NCBI RefSeq assembly: GCF_040954835.1 | Contig: NC_090711.1 | Span: 8,501,501-8,565,500, forward strand | Direction: 5' to 3' | DNA from: Lepisosteus oculatus | Lineage: Eukaryota; Chordata; Actinopteri; Semionotiformes; Lepisosteidae | DNA: 64,000 nt | Shown here: positions 25,601 through 33,660 of the stretch, piece after piece | Layout of the letters: the number at the start of each line of letters is the position of its first letter | Position numbering within the stretch: the first letter of the stretch is position 1 | Translations under genes and position numbers: made by a program | The notes under the pieces: generated by a model | Seen by the model: the letters and a program-made list of their open reading frames with translations, nothing else | The model's database searches: none | What the model was told of the DNA's origin: nothing

Positions 25601-25671
25601 TCGCTAACTACTTTCTCGTCCACCTCTGTGTTGAAGAAAACCTCATCCAGCAAATCGGAGCCCGCCGCCAT
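2502..25671 (-). CDS. taf4: TAF4, TFIID subunit 4 (16 coding exons)
   Basis: TAF4 is a nuclear scaffold of TFIID that pairs with TAF12 through a histone fold. Coding exons, 5' to 3' on the minus strand: 25440-25671, 24297-25295, 16175-16329, 15488-15607, 13330-13452, 11857-11979, 11487-11576, 10849-11082, 10132-10270, 8874-8988, 7635-7804, 6695-6825, 6260-6385, 5776-5832, 5343-5462, 2502-2669. All junctions are GT-AG and the phases join exactly, giving 1033 residues (human about 1085). Residues 78-410 (exon 2) are Ser/Thr/Val/Gly-rich low-complexity activator-binding sequence. Residues 544 to about 640 are the TAFH/NHR1 domain (NVKKCKNFLSTLIKLASSGK). From residue 777 comes the conserved C-terminal block: DDDDINDVASMAG, then VSHATQQRLQN, RYEQ and AAIGPRKKRK. 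The protein ends at residue 1033 in LLYRAFLK. The start ATG lies in a YY1-type AAGATGGCGGC context. The symbol is by similarity; a taf4a/taf4b paralogue label cannot be excluded, but TAF4B is less likely given the synteny. Confidence 0.95.
2840..3480 (-). mobile_element. CR1-type LINE fragment, end of ORF2
   Basis: Minus-strand reading in TAF4 intron 15 gives, in order, YYVQFTSPYHRK, then RYAELKLFSPEQRRQREHLI and YVYQMVRG, then NIWNRLPSHDERK. This is the C-terminal pattern of CR1-like reverse transcriptase ORFs (CVQFWSP..., LF.LE.RR.RGDLI.VYK, WN.LP). The pieces sit in different frames, so the copy is old and broken. The clade (CR1 versus a neighbouring jockey-group clade) is inferred from motif pattern only. 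Confidence 0.6.
5015..5215 (-). mobile_element. L2-like LINE fragment, ORF2 C-terminus
   Basis: Minus-strand translation reads ISHPLHCKCTLLPSGRRLCV and continues with PRCHTNRHRKFSIPTA. This matches the HPLH..F.LLPSGRR...PR..TNR...SF.P.AI signature at the end of fish LINE ORF2 proteins. It is a short 5'-truncated piece in TAF4 intron 15. Related pieces lie at 21264-21735 and 48680-48970. Confidence 0.6.
7148..7359 (-). mobile_element. tRNA-Lys-derived SINE in TAF4 intron 11
   Basis: Read on the minus strand from 7359, the head is a decayed tRNA-Lys: GCCCCGGCTAGGTCTGTTGG, then TAGAGCATGAGACTCATA and a box B-like GTGGGTTTGTGTCCCAC. An unrelated body follows and ends in a short GGAT run at 7150-7163 (CATCC repeats on the minus strand). 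This is the head-body-tail form of a tRNA-Lys SINE. Confidence 0.65.
13612..13685 (+). tRNA. tRNA-Asn(GTT)-like gene, possibly pseudogene
   Basis: From 13613 to 13685 the sequence matches, as far as I recall, the vertebrate tRNA-Asn-GTT base for base: D arm GCGC...GCGC, anticodon arm TTCGG-CTGTTAA-CCGAA with anticodon GTT, T arm GGTGG-TTCGAGC-CCACC and acceptor strand CAGGGAC plus discriminator G. Only the first base differs: T replaces G1, so the 1-72 pair is a T-C mismatch. No run of four T follows within about 300 bp. It lies antisense inside TAF4 intron 4 and abuts a SINE. It could be a working gene with a weak end pair or a recent pseudogene. Confidence 0.75.
13695..13980 (+). mobile_element. 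tRNA-derived SINE, near full length
   Basis: The head carries a box A-like GTGGCTCTGTGGTTAAGGA and a box B GGTTCAAATCC. It is followed by a body with CTGAGCAAGGCCCTTAACCC and GCGCTCTGACCCC. The tail reads TTGTATAGGGCTAATAAAG and then an AT-rich end. A second, head-truncated copy lies on the minus strand at 42001-42225. The tail resembles the 3' end of the LINE copy at 21264-21735. Confidence 0.75.
14788..14835 (-). repeat. SINE tail fragment
   Basis: The stretch ATTCATCCATTTTCTAAACG followed by CTTCTTCCAATTCAGGATCA is the reverse complement of the tail seen at 50190-50222 (GAAGAGGTTAGAAAATGGAT). It is a short truncated piece of that tRNA-like SINE family. Confidence 0.45.
16455..16515 (-). 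repeat. Tail of a 5S-type SINE
   Basis: AATTCCTTACACTTATACTG and CACTTTTCTGGAAACTC repeat the tail of the 5S-derived SINE at 27562-28102 (ATTATCTTACACTTAGTGCT, then TTTCTGGACACTC). Only the 3' end is present, as expected of a 5'-truncated insertion. Confidence 0.4.
18015..19038 (+). mobile_element. Tc1/mariner relic with IR/DR ends
   Basis: A plain DNA transposon in TAF4 intron 2. The left end starts TACAATTGTGTGAGAAAG and the right end finishes CCTTTGCACGCAACTGTA; these pair as terminal inverted repeats. A second inner pair is visible: GTGCACAAGTTTGGGTACCC at about 18200 and the inverse of GTGCAAACATTTGGGCATAC at about 18885. This nested layout is the IR/DR form known from some Tc1 elements. 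Between them the plus strand reads ARSGRPRKISDRTAQRLVRS, then KPETFWNKVLWTDKTK, a Tc1 transposase from its helix-turn-helix to the first catalytic Asp. The C-terminal half is deleted, so the copy is about 1.0 kb instead of about 1.6 kb. Confidence 0.8.
20941..21228 (-). other. Unrecognised minus-strand open frames, TAF4 intron 2
   Basis: Two overlapping minus-strand frames of 95 and 77 codons stay open here, next to the 3' end of the LINE. Neither has exon-like borders that fit TAF4, and I do not recognise a product. Given the location between repeats, this is most likely another old interspersed repeat. Confidence 0.3.
21264..21735 (-). mobile_element. L2-like LINE, 3' end of ORF2 plus 3'UTR
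   Basis: Minus-strand translation of 21393-21731 reads RRSAQKITGTELPSIDRPYL, then RARAILRDPIPPGHDLFSPL, GSGRRYHSIRTLTNRFKIRF and FPPS. This matches the C-terminal ORF2 signature of fish L2/Maui-like LINEs (KITGTELP..., DP.HP.H.LF..LPSGRRYRSI...T.RFK.SFFP). The 3' end reads TTGTATATGGCAAATAAAG and finishes in short ATCTTGA-type repeats, the form of an L2-clade tail. It is 5' truncated. Confidence 0.7.
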
Positions 25672-25800
25672 CTTACTCTGCTATGAGCTGAGGGGGGGTT
25701 ACCCGGCCTCACGCACGCGCGAATGGTGTGAAACGTCACCGGGATAGGGATTCCGGCGTATTCTGATTGGTTGTTTCCAGATTTAAAGGGCGGGACAAAT
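25672..25800 (-). promoter_or_regulatory. TAF4 CpG-rich promoter
   Basis: The 130 bp upstream of the TAF4 ATG are GC-rich with many CpG, and no TATA box is seen. Visible motifs are a CRE half-site (ACGTCA at 25733-25738), an inverted CCAAT box (ATTGG at 25766-25770) and a YY1-type AAGATGGCGGC spanning the start codon (25664-25674). This is the usual make-up of a housekeeping promoter. The same stretch would also serve divergent plus-strand transcription. The transcription start is not determined. Confidence 0.6.
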
Positions 25801-25951
25801 GGCTGAAAGCGTCATTATCGAGAAAGTAGAGGATGATACAGCACCGTCGGTTGAGGAGCTGGTGGGGTTTAAGTATAATAGTATTAAGCTGCTGTGTCCG
25901 CGTTACTTTTTAACGCAAATAACGGACCCAACTGGAAATTACAGGCAGTGA
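25799..25951 (+). CDS. Possible 50-codon ORF divergent from TAF4
   Basis: Starting 127 bp upstream of the TAF4 ATG on the other strand, a 50-codon frame runs from MAESVIIEKVEDDTAPSVEE to TDPTGNYRQ. It is acidic in its first half. The start context is moderate (G at +4, C at -3). I do not recognise it. It could be a short protein, an upstream ORF or chance coding in a divergent noncoding transcript. A GTGGGG at the LVG codons might act as a splice donor. Confidence 0.25.
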   Translation: MAESVIIEKVEDDTAPSVEELVGFKYNSIKLLCPRYFLTQITDPTGNYRQ

Positions 25952-26051
25952 TGTTTATGAGTCTTTAATGCTGGTTTGGAGTTGTGAATCTGGCAAAAAT
26001 CGAAGAGACTTTCTGTTTTGGCGCTTCGGCTTTTTGTACTTGCGTTTCAAG

Positions 26052-26168
26052 ATGGCTGCGTTGTTTTTGTTCAGTAAGTTCAGAGAGTGTGTGAGGGCGC
26101 CACACCTGAGAGTGCTGCCAAGAGCGTGTAGTACATGCTGTCGAGACTACTGGGGGGTTATCTTGTAA
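26052..26168 (+). CDS. Possible 38-codon Arg/Cys-rich ORF with YY1-type start
   Basis: The ATG sits in AAGATGGCTGCG, the same YY1-type start context used by TAF4 and by many vertebrate housekeeping genes. The frame reads MAALFLFSKFRECVRAPHLR and ends in CCRDYWGVIL; it is basic and hydrophobic, somewhat like a mitochondrial presequence. A strong donor (GTAAGT) lies at 26074, so this may instead be a first exon. A plus-strand AATAAA follows at 26864-26869. The product is unknown. Confidence 0.3.
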   Translation: MAALFLFSKFRECVRAPHLRVLPRACSTCCRDYWGVIL

Positions 26169-27561
26169 TACTGTAAAGTGTATTTCAGCGGTGGGTGCGA
26201 GTTAGAAGCGGTTTCCTTTATTAGACCGGAACTGATTATTTTTTTTTGTTTGAATCGTATCTGACCTGTGTTGCGGTAGTGTAAGAGGGCATGGCTGGCT
26301 TTGTTTGTTGATAAATGAATTCTTGCACTCCGCCACTAAACAAAAGGGGAAAGTATATTTATGTCAGTGCAACTGTCATTGTATGAAACAGACTATTTAC
26401 AGACCGTGACTCCGAGATGCTACACCCGCGTAGCGGAGATGTGAAGCGTTAGTGAAAGGTGGCAGTACCCAAGCTAGACGCTTCATCCGAGGAAAACTTG
26501 GGTTTTATCCTGTGCTCCCATTTACGACCTGAGAAGCACGGCCAGGCTTTTCGGGGTGTCGATTTGACAGTCTCCCGTGTCTGACTTTAAAGTTCCTTTA
26601 GCCCTTGTTCGAAGCCGAATCATTTCCCAGTCCTAGTAAAAATAAGGGCTGCTCCTTTCTCTCCGTTTGTTCGACCTCTTCAAGCTGTAGCTGTACGTCC
26701 TGCTTCCCATCTATTCAAAATGCTCACGCCCCCAATTCGCAGCACGTATTCTGCTCGGTTTTTTCCCCCTGCAGTGTGAATTTGTACATTTTGTATAAAT
26801 TTAATTAAGATTTGTAATGTTTCATTTCCTCTTGTAGATCGCTTTGGACAAAATTGTCATACAAATAAATCCACATAAAATGAGTTATCTTGTACTGTTG
26901 TGATTATTGTATTGTTAATTTATTAACGGGTATGTTTTTGCTTACACCACTTTTTTATTTATTTTTTTATTCCTTGATTTGCTTAGACACTTAACCAGGA
27001 CTGTTTATAAAATTGTCATACAGGAAACAAGCTAAATGCAGTAAGAAGATGAATGTCTGAATTTAAATTGCAATGCATAAGAGCCTCAGCTGAATCGGTT
27101 GGCAATGATATATGGGGTAAAATAATGTGCACTGGTTTTTTGTTTGTCAAAATTTGAACTTTTAATGGGTTCTGCAACTTCAATATATTTATCTTTCAGC
27201 GCAGGTTTGATGTGTATTGTCTGTATAACAAGACATTGCCAGAGGAAGCAGGACTGGAATAAGCTACACTGAAAATCAAGATCATATGCAACTAACCTGC
27301 TAAGAAGCTGAAAATGTACAGAGCACGTGGATTACATAGGTGTATTCTCTCCTGTGAGCTGTCTCTCCTTCAATATGTTGTAGCCCTTTAAAATGTTTTT
27401 TACTGGTTGTCGTGTATCTTTCACTGTTTGTTTGCTAAACACACACCTGAAAGGCTGCTTGTCCATTTTATCCCTAAAGGTATATACTTATTTGATCTCA
27501 AACACGCCTAGCATTGTCATCTGTCTTTTAACAGAGTTGACACCAGATTGGTGCCTTTTCA

Positions 27562-28102
27562 CTAATAATTATCTTACACTTAGTGCTTTTCTGGACACTC
27601 AAAGTGCTTTGCAGGTAATGGGGACTCCCCTCCACCACCACCAATGTGCAGCATCCACCTGGATGATGTGATGGCAGCCATGGTGCACCAGTATACTCGC
27701 CACACACCAGCTATCAGTGGGGAGGAGAGCAGAGTAATGAAGCCAATTTACTGGGGATTATTAGGAGACAAATGAGAAATTTGGGCAGGGTTACACCCCA
27801 ACCTGTTTAAGAAATGCCCTGAGATTTATACTGACCACAGAGAGTCAGGACCTCAGTTTTACATCTCATCCAAAGGACAGTGCCTGTTTTACAGTATAGT
27901 CTCCCTGTCACTATACTGGGGCATTAGGACCCACATGGACCACAGGGTGAGTACCCCTGCTGTCCCCACTAACACCTCTTCCAGCAGCAACCTTAGTTTT
28001 TCCCAGGAGGTCTCCCATCCAGGTACTGACCAGGCTCACACCTGCTGAGCTTCAGTGGGTTGTCAGTTGTGAGTTGCAGAGTAATGTAGGTGCTGGCTAT
28101 AT
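27562..28102 (-). mobile_element. 5S-rRNA-derived SINE, minus-strand copy
   Basis: Read on the minus strand from 28102, the head contains AAGCTCAGCAGGTGTGAGCC, then TGGTCAGTACCTGGATGGGA and GACC, which is the internal promoter half of 5S rRNA. A body of about 400 bp follows (GTCCTTTGGATGAGATGTAA; GGTGGAGGGGAGTCCCCATT) with a short AT-rich tail. It faces a second copy at 28530-29030. Confidence 0.75.
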
Positions 28103-28529
28103 AAAAAAAATTACATGGATGGAGGAGATGCAGATTCTTATTATACATGTATACTTACATAGTAAGTCATGTAGTAGTTACAGTGGAGTCACCAATACAT
28201 AAAATGAGACTTATAAAATCTGAGCGGTTCTCTAAAACTCGTTCTCTATCTTTTTGTGCCATCGACCATCTCCCTAAATCTCCCTACATGCAGAGGAAAA
28301 TGGTGTGAATACAATTTACTCAGTGAGACTGGGAGTGTTAATATGAATGTCTAAGACATTTTAATTGTATTGAAGAACTCCATTACACATTGAGGTTAAA
28401 AAAGGCTAGGAGTCAGTTTGATTTGTCTTAGGTGATAACATCTTACTATTTACCAAGGGATTTCATAAATCCTTTTCATAAGGAATCGGGAAATGTGTTT
28501 CAACTCCGTGTAGAGGCAGCTATAGATAC

Positions 28530-29030
28530 CAGCTAGATCACCCTGCAACGCACAGCTGGCAAACCACAAGTTTGAGACTGGCCAATACCTGGATGGGAGA
28601 CCTTCTGGGAAAGCTGGAAAAGGTGTTATTGGGACCAGTAGGGAGCACTCACACTGCATCCTGTGTGGGTGCTAATGCCTCAGTATAGCGTCGGGGACGC
28701 TAGACTGTAAAAGGGCGTCTTCCTTTGGATGAGATGTAAAACCAAGGTCCTAAATCTCTGTGGTCATTAAAAATCTCAGGGCGCTTCATGAAAAGAGTAG
28801 GCATATTAACCTGGTGTCCTGGCCAAAAATCCACCCAGCCTTTATCAAATCATTGCCTCTTGATAATCCCCATCTATGAATTGGCTTTATTACTGTGTTC
28901 TCTTCCATAGCTGATATGTGTCTGCCATCACTTTTGCTGGTGGTGGAGGGGAGTTCCCATTATCTGTAAAGCGTTTTGAGTGGAGTGCCCAGCAAAGAGC
29001 TATATAAATGTAAGGAAATATTTATTAGCT
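28530..29030 (+). mobile_element. 5S-rRNA-derived SINE, plus-strand copy
   Basis: The head has GACTGGCCAATACCTGGATG and GGAGACC, a 5S rRNA box C-like region. The body shares TCCTTTGGATGAGATGTAAA and GGTGGTGGAGGGGAGTTCCC with the minus-strand copy at 27562-28102. The tail is CTATATAAATGTAAGGAAAT. The two copies are inverted with about 430 bp between them, in the TAF4-LSM14B intergenic region. Confidence 0.75.
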
Positions 29031-29262
29031 GTGTAACAGATCTTCACAACGCTTTGTGTAAAGAAGTAGCAGCTAGTTTCTGTCCTAAATGCAATTCCTC
29101 TTAACGCTGTCCTTGGATCTTTGCTCTACAGTTAATCGTTAAAAGGGCCAATAGCCAACATACCGCATTACGGCTCAAGTGCAAAGTTGGGGGTTACGAC
29201 ATTGAGCAAAACGCGAAACATTACTAGAGTCTTTACTTCTGTCTTCCAAACGGCAGGGGGCA

Positions 29263-29296
29263 CCCTCTGTCTGTCTGTCTGTCTGACTGTCTGATT
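29263..29296. repeat. TCTG microsatellite
   Basis: About seven TCTG units with one interruption lie 210 bp upstream of the LSM14B start codon. Confidence 0.8.
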
Positions 29297-29504
29297 GATA
29301 GATTGTTTTCAGCCTCTTCTGCCGAATTCTCTATAAAACCGTGCGAGATGGGGCGGCGGATCACTCGGCTGAGTTTGATGTTTAAGATCGGTGTTCTTAA
29401 CAAGTTAACATTGCTACAATTAAAGATCGAACGTAGGAGTGGAGGAAAAAAAAAATCTCCTTTGAAAATTACAAGTTGGTAAAGGAAGTACATATATACC
29501 GGCC

Positions 29505-32500
29505 ATGAGTACCGGAACACCTTACCTTGGTAGCAAAATTGGCCTCATATCCAAGGCCCAGATCCGATATGAGGGTATTTTGTACACCATAGATACGGAG
29601 AACTCGACCGTGGCGTTAGCTAAAGGTGAGTACCAGTTGCTTTCCTTCTTCCAGTGGAAACTTACAAACCTTTTTATTCGTGTTTATTTATAGGAGATGT
29701 AACAGAGACGCTCTTAGGTGCCCGTGAAATGATTGTGTTTGAGAGGCGGGGTGTTTGTATCCTCGTTTGAGGTGGTGGCGCCAGTAACCAGTTACCTTTC
29801 GGTACCTTTGAATCTCTTTTAAGAGACTAGTTCGCAAGTTAAAGATTGTTTTACCGGCGTAAAAGCAAGAAAAAGTTCTGGTTCTTAAGAATGTTACTTC
29901 GGGATAGTCATTATTTTAGGAGTTAGGTGCTAGCCTGTTACCTGTGTGTAAGTAATGAAGTGGGAACCGACGGTCTTAATGCCATTTGTCCTTCCCTGGA
30001 TTAGTGCGATCCTTCGGGACGGAGGGCCGCCCTACAGATAGACCAGTGCCTCCCAGGGACGAGATCTACGAGTACATCATCTTCAGGGGAAGTGATATTA
30101 AAGACATAACGGTGTGCGAGCCTCCGAAGCCTCTCCATGCCTTACCCCAGGACCCGGCGATTGTGCAAGTATGTGGGACGCGACTTGTTCGTGGCCGAAG
30201 TTTGTGCGCCTGATTCTGCTTATTGTTCGAATAACTGTACTGTTGGGTGTCATTAATATGCAATGGCTTTCAATAACATTGCACGTCAGACATCCAAAGT
30301 TTATACGAATAATGCAATTTTTGATGTGTTAATGCATTTTTAAGTGCTTTATTGAAAATGTTTTTTTATCATTTAGCATTTAATCTAAACGTATAGCTGT
30401 GTTCTTCATTTTGCAGTCGTCACTTAGTGGATCATCAGCCTCTTACCAGCACCAGGTTCCCTTCAGCCCCTACAGAAGTATGATGCCCACATACAGCCAG
30501 TTAGCAGCAAGCTCTTTGCTCAATCAGCAGTATGCAGCAGCACTGGGCTTGGGTGAGTGCCACTGAGTGTTGAGCTCTTAGTTTGAGGTAATGGTGACTG
30601 AATGGGTTTGCACAGTTCAGGACAATATGGCTTCATTTCTTTTGTAAGATATTACCTTTTGAGATGAAAGCTGACTGCATGAACCATTGCCATTTAAAGA
30701 AAAGTGTAATATTCTACAGGTTTATTATGTTACCTCTTGAAGTTTTGGGTGGAGGTGCATTTTTCTTAATCGTAAGAAGTCACAATGGAGGTCATCATTT
30801 GGAACGTGTTTGACTGCAAGTAGCAAATTGCCTAGGACACTTCACATCCTTCAAGAAATGGCTACATGGGGTTACTTTTCAACAATGGCTGGGCAGCATT
30901 CTGTTTCTTCAGTGATGAAATGGGATACTAAACTGACAATTTGAACTTTATACCCATTTAATTAAACCAGTGGGGTCAGTTCTCCATAACTGTAGCGTTT
31001 TAACTCATCCCTGCTGTGTTCCATTTCATCTTCCAGTGTGCAAGAGGGGAAGGGGAGCAGTGTCCAGGGTAAATGGACAAGGTGTGACACTGCTTGTACT
31101 AATATTCTTAATACACCTGAAGAAGGCTCCACAGCCGAAACATTGTATTCTTTCTTTTTCAGCATGGAATAAACCTATTACTTGTTCCTTTGCAGCCTAT
31201 GCATGCTGATGCAGCTCCCCACCTGAACTACTAATAGTCTTAAGTCTTTCTAGACAAAGCCTAAGAGGTCTGGCTGTAGAAATGCCTTTTCGGTATTTAA
31301 GAGTAATTTTTTAAAACGTTATAATTTTAGTATCTGCAGGGAAAACTCTTGCTTGTGGGAACCTCAATGTTTGTAGCGTATTTACTCCAAATTATCTCCA
31401 ACTCTGAATCTCTTGCCACTCCCAATGTGGTGTCTTGCAGGAACAGGGTTTCACAGCTTGCCAGTGAGGCGAGCCCCTACGGTAGAGCAAGCTGTACAGA
31501 CTGTCCCACCAGACACCTCTGCATACAAAAAGCCCCCTCAAGCAGCACCGCAACAGGACAGAGATCTTCCACGACCCCCACAGCAAATGGGACAGGAGGT
31601 TCCCCAGGTCCAAAGAAGTAAGATCAGTGTTGGCAGGTGACCTGGAATACTCTGGTTGCTGGTTGTCTAGCAGTGGCCATTGGATGTCATGTCCTGCATT
31701 TGGAATGTTTAAAAGTAGTTCAGTACAGTTGTAGCTATATATGCATGGTGTATTGTAAACTAACTTGTGCACCAACATGGTTTCAAAACTACCTGATTAA
31801 TTTTTATAGTCCTCCTTTGCAGTAAGAGTCTGCCCTTTTCTGTCAAATGGAAGTGGAGAGGCATATGCAAAGGGTTCAGGTGGTAGCCAGTGCTATCCTC
31901 AGTGACCTGGCAAGTTGTAACTTCTTAAAATGCACTTGGAATATGAAGCAGGGACAACTAAATCTAAAACCCGAGTGGAGAAGAAGCAGACACTGACATT
32001 AACCATTTTTATACAAACCAGTTTTCGTCTGAGAAATTCTAAGGCTCACTTTTTTTAATTAGTGGCTAGGTGCATTTTCCATGGGTTTCTAATACAGAGT
32101 GCATTCCTACTTTCTGTGCCAACTTAGCACTTTTCCTCCATACTTTCTATATAAAGTGTGTATATATAGAATATTTGAATTCCTTTTTAAGTTAACAGAT
32201 TGTCTCATCCCTTTAAGATGCTGTGGTACCTGAGCATGGTGTAATGCAAGAAACGGCGCAAAGCAATGATGTGAACAGAAGACCACAGAGACGAAGGCAA
32301 GGTAAAGATGAGAAGGCACGCTCATAAACCTTAGTAGTACAGTTGCATCTGGGAATACGGACATGGTTTCCAAGTGTGCGTTACTAGTGGACACTCCTAC
32401 AGTCTTGAGTAAGTAGGAGTTGCATACACCTCAGATGGATGTGACTGGTTCAGGAGCAAGTTTCCTCTGGAAATGTTTCTTGTATATCTCTTGAAATATC

Positions 32501-33660
32501 AACAATCATACTCTTAAGTGTCAGTAGTTCAGACTTTTATTATTTTAACTGCTTGCATACACTATTAGTTAAATGTTTAGGATGTCGAGCAAAACGTTTT
32601 TGATTAGGCGATTCAAACAGTTTGGATTTTGAAGCTTGATACTGGTTAATAAGCCTTTTTTAACAATGCAGTTGATCATTGCATTGTTCTCCTTACACAG
32701 CAAACAGGAGGTCCAGAAACCGTGGCAAAGGACAAATTCTAGTGGGAAATTCAAAGCCCAGTACCCTCCAGTTCGATGCAGACTTTGATTTTGAAACAGC
32801 AAATGCTCAGTTCAACAAAGAAGATCTCGAGAAGGAAATGCAGAACAAGCTGAATATCAAAGGTCTGTCCTTTGAGATTCACTAAGGAATGTACACTGAT
32901 ATTAGGTGGCAAAATGTATTGGTCAGCATGAAGTTCTAATAGTACCCGCATATGTTTTTGAAAATACTTTCCTATGTTCTTCTGCAGATGTGAAGGGTGA
33001 TCTGGAAGAAAAGGGGGATTCTGAAATTGATACTGGGAACATTGAGAACTCAGTGGAAGATGATCTCTTTGGGCCAAACTGCTACTATGACAAGACAAAG
33101 TGTTTCTTTGACAACATTTCTTCAGAACTAAAATCAAGGTGTGTGTATGTACAACACGTTACACGCTAAACTAGAACTGAAAAGTTATTGCAGCTTTATT
33201 TGTATGCAGCATAAATAACGGTGAATGGTGAAATGGAAAATAACTTCAAAAGACAATTGTTTCTTCCCGTGGGAAACCAATACCAACAATGTCTGGGATG
33301 TCTAGTGCACATTTCCAAACAAGTGAACCAGATGAAAAGTGTTTTGAGAGTGCATCCTTAAAGCTGTAGGCCAAGAACTATCCGAAGCTACTGTTTCTAT
33401 GTAGCTATGTTAGTTTCTTATAGTGCCTTCCTCCTTGTAGCCATTTTGGCTTATGCAGACAAGGCCTGTAACTTCATAAATCTCCATGTTTCAGACGAAC
33501 AACATGGGCCGAAGAGAGGAAGCTCAATGTGGAGACGTTTGGGGTTCCTGGCAGGTTTTTGAGGGGCCGTGGATTCAGAGGGGGCATCAGGGGCAGAAGA
33601 GGGAGAGGGGCGGCACAACGCATCCCTACCATGCAAAAAGTGGGCAGTGGGAGGCTGTGA
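29505..33660 (+). CDS. lsm14b: LSM14B (RAP55B), P-body mRNA-binding protein, 8 coding exons
   Basis: LSM14B is a cytoplasmic mRNP protein of the RAP55/Scd6 family that represses translation and works with DDX6. Coding exons: 29505-29625, 30005-30168, 30417-30552, 31441-31617, 32218-32301, 32701-32862, 32988-33138, 33495-33660, with phases joining exactly to give 386 residues (human 385). Residues 1 to about 80 form the LSm fold ([34 protein letters not shown]). The FDF box ([19 protein letters not shown]) lies in residues 228-281, the FFD box ([18 protein letters not shown]) in 282-331, and the TFG box and RGG repeats ([18 protein letters not shown]) in the last exon. The middle exons are proline- and glutamine-rich. 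The donor after exon 6 is weak (GTCTGT). The match is closer to LSM14B than LSM14A by alignment from memory and by position between TAF4 and PSMA7. Confidence 0.94.
31095..31205 (+). repeat. Repeat unit with hammerhead-like core (copy 1)
   Basis: In LSM14B intron 3. CCTGAAGAAGGCTCCACAGC followed by CGAAAC, then AGCATGGAATAAACCTATTA and CTTGTTCCTTTGCAGCC. A closely similar unit lies at 48972-49070. The core CTGAAGA, a GGCT/AGCC stem with a four-base loop and GAAA resembles part of a hammerhead ribozyme as found in Penelope-like retroelements, but one extra A precedes the stem and no partner arm is clear. The family is not certain. Confidence 0.4.
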
